Shown piece after piece: positions 61,763 to 64,000 of a stretch of DNA of 64,000 nucleotides. How positions within the stretch are numbered: position 1 is the stretch's first letter; every line of letters starts with the position of its first letter. Origin of the DNA: Candidatus Phosphitivorax anaerolimi (GTDB lineage: Bacteria > Desulfobacterota > Desulfomonilia > UBA1062); the NCBI GenBank assembly GCA_001896555.1, contig MPOS01000028.1:71603-135602 (forward strand). Reading direction: 5' to 3'. The notes below the pieces were generated by a model. That model saw nothing but the letters and a program-made list of their open reading frames with translations. It made no database searches and was not told the origin of the DNA. A program made the position numbers and the translations under genes.

Positions 61763-63255
61763 TTCACATCCACGGCGACGTACAGGGGCCTGGCATTGCG
61801 GATGACCAGCAAGAGCACTGCCTGGCCTTTTTTCACGGTCTCGATTGCTGCGAGGTATTCTTCGACATTCTTCACCTGGGCGCCGTTGACCTCCCTGATG
61901 ACATCCATCTTCTGCAGTTTGCTCCCTGCGGCGCTCCCCCGGGAATCGATGTCCATCACCAGAACACCCGAGCTCCCGTCAAGATCGAGCTGGTTCTTGA
62001 TCTCGGGCGTGATGTCCATGATCACCAGGCCGAGCTTGTCCTTGGCATTGCCCGGGGTCTGTCCGAGCATGCTGCCCAGCTCGGATATCTTCTCATCACT
62101 GCGCTTCTCCAGTGTGGTATTGAGCGTGACCTTTCCAGAGCCCCGCCAGACAACGATAGACACCTGCTCTTCGGGCTTGAGGCTGCCGATGATCCGGGTG
62201 AGCGTCATGGGATCGTGGATCTTCATGCGATTGATCTCCAGAATGATGTCGCCGTTCTTCACCCCGGCCTTTTCCGCCGGATCGCCCGGATACACGGCGG
62301 TAACCATGGCTCCGGCCGGATCACCCAGCCCCACGGCCCGGGCGATCTCCGGGGTGACATCCTGGATCGCCACCCCCAGCCACCCCCGTGACACCTCGCC
62401 CGTGTCCTTGAGCTCCTGGAGGTTCTGCTTGGCCATGTTGATGGGAATGGCGAAACCAATGCCCTGGCCTGTGGAGACGATGGCGGTGTTGATGCCCACC
62501 ACCTCTCCGCTCATGTTGATCAGTGGTCCTCCGGAGTTCCCGGGGTTGATGGCCGCGTCCGTCTGAATGAAGTTGTCATAGGGTCCGGCGCCGATCACCC
62601 TGGCCTTGGCCGATACGATCCCCTGCGTCAGGGTGTGCCCGAAGCCGAAGGGATTGCCGATGGCGATGATCCAGTCCCCGATCTCCAACGAGTCCGAGTC
62701 GCCCAGGACGGCAACGGGAAAGTCCTCTCGGTCGGAGCGGATCTTTATCAGGGCGATGTCTGTGTTGTCGTCCTTGCCGACCACGTCCGCCCGGTACTCC
62801 TGACCGGATTCGTCGGACATCGAGATGAAGATCTCGTCCGCCCCTGAGATCACGTGGTTGTTCGTCAGCACATACCCGTTCTTCGAGATGATGAATCCGG
62901 AGCCCAGGCTCCGCTGATCGAGATCCTGATCAGGGAGCTGCTCGAAGAACCTGCGGAAGAACTCTTCGAACCGCTCGTTTTGATCGCCGGGCGCACCGAA
63001 CCTCTCGTAGAGGTCTCCGCCCCGGACCCTCCTGGTCGTCCTGATGTTCACCACGGTCGGACTTGCCGTCTTGGCGAGCGACCTCAGACTCGGCATGAGG
63101 ACATAGGAGCCTTCCTCCTGTTTGCCTTCCTTCCAGAAGGGCAGCGCTTCGCCTTCGGACATGAGACCTAAGGAGGTGGTCACATACATGCCCACCAGGG
63201 CCGAGCACACGGCGACCAGAACTATCAGGCCTATGGACGATATGCGTCTTGGCAT
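61759..63255 (-). CDS. DegQ/HtrA-family periplasmic serine protease
   Basis: 498 aa. An N-terminal signal anchor (SSIGLIVLVAVCSALVGMYV) is followed by the trypsin-like domain with catalytic His134 (LTNNHVISGADE), Asp166 (NTDIALIKI) and Ser241 (NPGNSGGPL). Two PDZ domains follow (about 275-370 and 390-490). It degrades or refolds misfolded envelope proteins in the periplasm. It starts 18 bases after the DUF1844 gene with GAGGGTGAATC upstream, and overlaps ispE by 4 bases, placing envelope quality control in an operon with isoprenoid synthesis. Confidence 0.96.
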   Translation of the reverse strand: MPRRISSIGLIVLVAVCSALVGMYVTTSLGLMSEGEALPFWKEGKQEEGSYVLMPSLRSLAKTASPTVVNIRTTRRVRGGDLYERFGAPGDQNERFEEFFRRFFEQLPDQDLDQRSLGSGFIISKNGYVLTNNHVISGADEIFISMSDESGQEYRADVVGKDDNTDIALIKIRSDREDFPVAVLGDSDSLEIGDWIIAIGNPFGFGHTLTQGIVSAKARVIGAGPYDNFIQTDAAINPGNSGGPLINMSGEVVGINTAIVSTGQGIGFAIPINMAKQNLQELKDTGEVSRGWLGVAIQDVTPEIARAVGLGDPAGAMVTAVYPGDPAEKAGVKNGDIILEINRMKIHDPMTLTRIIGSLKPEEQVSIVVWRGSGKVTLNTTLEKRSDEKISELGSMLGQTPGNAKDKLGLVIMDITPEIKNQLDLDGSSGVLVMDIDSRGSAAGSKLQKMDVIREVNGAQVKNVEEYLAAIETVKKGQAVLLLVIRNARPLYVAVDVK

Positions 63256-63273
63256 GATTCACCCTCTGATTTT

Positions 63274-63648
63274 TTAAGGTTGCGATTCGACAAAACTTAT
63301 CTTCAGTTCATAGAGAATATTCTCTATCAACGTCTCTTCATCCCGGGTGAGGTTCCCCCTGGTCTTGTCCCGGAGCATCTCGATGATGTGGATATTCTGT
63401 CTTGCCAGGGCCGGATTCCTGCCGGTCTGACCGGTTGCGGGGTCGGGCATCCTGCCCATGCTGATGACGGCGGCACTCGCAAAGCTCATGATGAGGGTGG
63501 AAAAATCCACATCGGACCGATACTCCTGCCCCGAGACCGAGGGGCCTTCACCCCCTCCGGGAGAGGCCTCTCTTTCCGCGGCCTTCCCCGGCTCTTCTTT
63601 CCGGCCTCTCTTGTCCTGAAAGGTGTATCCCTTTTTCTGGTCTTCCAT
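63274..63648 (-). CDS. DUF1844 family protein
   Basis: 124 aa. The conserved domain is the second half: VDFSTLIMSFASAAVISMGR, then ARQNIHIIEMLRDKTRGNLT and ETLIENILYELKISFVE. This is typical DUF1844, a small, mostly helical domain without known function. The first 55 residues are charged and probably disordered. ATG 63648 with GGAGGGGAT upstream is preferred to the longer opening to 63768, which would overlap the deacetylase gene. It leads the htrA-ispE-spoVG operon. Confidence 0.88.
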   Translation of the reverse strand: MEDQKKGYTFQDKRGRKEEPGKAAEREASPGGGEGPSVSGQEYRSDVDFSTLIMSFASAAVISMGRMPDPATGQTGRNPALARQNIHIIEMLRDKTRGNLTRDEETLIENILYELKISFVESQP

Positions 63649-63727
63649 ATCCCCTCCTTGCCCTCTTCCAGCCCCGTTTTTCATCTCCGGAATCAACAGC
63701 GCCGGGAAACACCCGGCGAGCAGGCCC

Positions 63728-64000
63728 CTATCCGATGCCGTGGACAGGGAATATCTTCTCTCTGACAAATGCCAGCTTTTTTTCGATATACTCGTTCACA
63801 TCACGCCTGATGTTCTCGGCCAGATGGTAGGGCGGGTCGTGGAGCTCATCGGACCCCTGGGCGAAGGGGGTGAGGTTGCCGCTGATGATGCCCTGGTACG
63901 GATCGTGCGGTTCGAGCCCGTTGAAGATCGCCCATGCCAGGGTCCATCCCCTCACCACATCGGACACGCTGTAGCCTCCTCCGCCCAAGGCCAGAATCTT
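63728..64000 (-). CDS. Histone deacetylase/AcuC-family protein, C-terminal fragment
   Basis: The last 90 codons of a gene running past the right edge. KILALGGGGYSVSDVVRGWT carries the GGGGY motif of the HDAC/AcuC fold, whose Tyr is the transition-state residue, and is followed by the usual W-A-x-x-N-G tail. AcuC-like enzymes deacetylate proteins such as acetyl-CoA synthetase, or small polyamines. The frame is open to base 64000. It ends 80 bases before DUF1844 and is likely in the same transcription unit. Confidence 0.85.
   Translation of the reverse strand, partial: KILALGGGGYSVSDVVRGWTLAWAIFNGLEPHDPYQGIISGNLTPFAQGSDELHDPPYHLAENIRRDVNEYIEKKLAFVREKIFPVHGIG

Noticed and set aside
1-64000. CRISPR arrays, prophage, transposase or integrase genes
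   Set aside because: No regularly spaced repeats, no phage structural or integrase motifs and no transposase motifs were seen on either strand.

Overview
This 64 kb window is high-GC bacterial chromosome. I find no rRNA, CRISPR array, prophage, integrase or insertion sequence, and one tRNA. The gene content suggests a strictly anaerobic deltaproteobacterium (Desulfobacterota, sulfate-reducing or syntrophic type): a tungsten aldehyde:ferredoxin oxidoreductase, an iron alcohol dehydrogenase, an acyl-CoA dehydrogenase, a fatty-acyl-CoA ligase, DUF169, an HDOD response regulator, many PAS/GAF histidine kinases, and the cluster acuC-DUF1844-htrA-ispE-spoVG-tRNA-Gln-prs. The taxonomic call is inference from gene content, not from a marker gene.

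Layout. 1-6.7 kb: a partial YbaK-type deacylase, a small membrane protein, a nitroreductase and DUF169, then a minus-strand unit lipoprotein > Hpt > REC-HDOD, then WbqC-like and FmdB-like proteins. 6.8-9.7 kb: an FHA-GAF kinase with a decayed ATPase domain, a PPOX-fold flavoprotein and an SCP2-like protein. 9.7-16.2 kb: a minus-strand block with a six-TM histidine kinase and NarL-type regulator, the aldehyde:ferredoxin oxidoreductase, an SCP2-like protein and Fe-alcohol dehydrogenase, closed by a clear terminator. 16.4-26.1 kb: four paralogous lipoproteins of a family I cannot name, interleaved with an acyltransferase and a PAS kinase, followed by a divergent outer-membrane beta-barrel gene.

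28-36 kb: acyl-CoA dehydrogenase, XRE-cupin regulator, EamA exporter, Hsp33, a eukaryote-like archaemetzincin and a long-chain acyl-CoA ligase. 36-41 kb: cyclic-di-GMP genes (HD-GYP and GGDEF) with a TPR lipoprotein and a membrane metallophosphoesterase. 41-47 kb: a 2-hydroxyacid dehydrogenase, a Nudix protein with an unusual C-terminal half, a methyltransferase, a cysteine-rich Fe-S protein, a UPF0200-type kinase and RdgC. 47-53 kb: two related hybrid histidine kinases. 53-59.5 kb: aldehyde dehydrogenase, SixA, DUF72, a PEBP-family protein, a PflX-type radical SAM gene and yifB. 59.5-64 kb: the housekeeping cluster ending in prs.

Most noteworthy: (1) the lipoprotein family, in which all four members have the lipidated Cys at residue 25, two further conserved Cys and one EF-hand-like 12-residue acidic loop; (2) the archaemetzincin whose zinc-site tail resembles animal AMZ proteins; (3) a probable one-base frameshift at the 3' end of the PflX gene that runs it in frame into yifB; (4) a two-component system directly upstream of an AOR/ADH locus with SCP2-like partners; (5) perfect inverted repeats in two divergent intergenic regions that look like operators.
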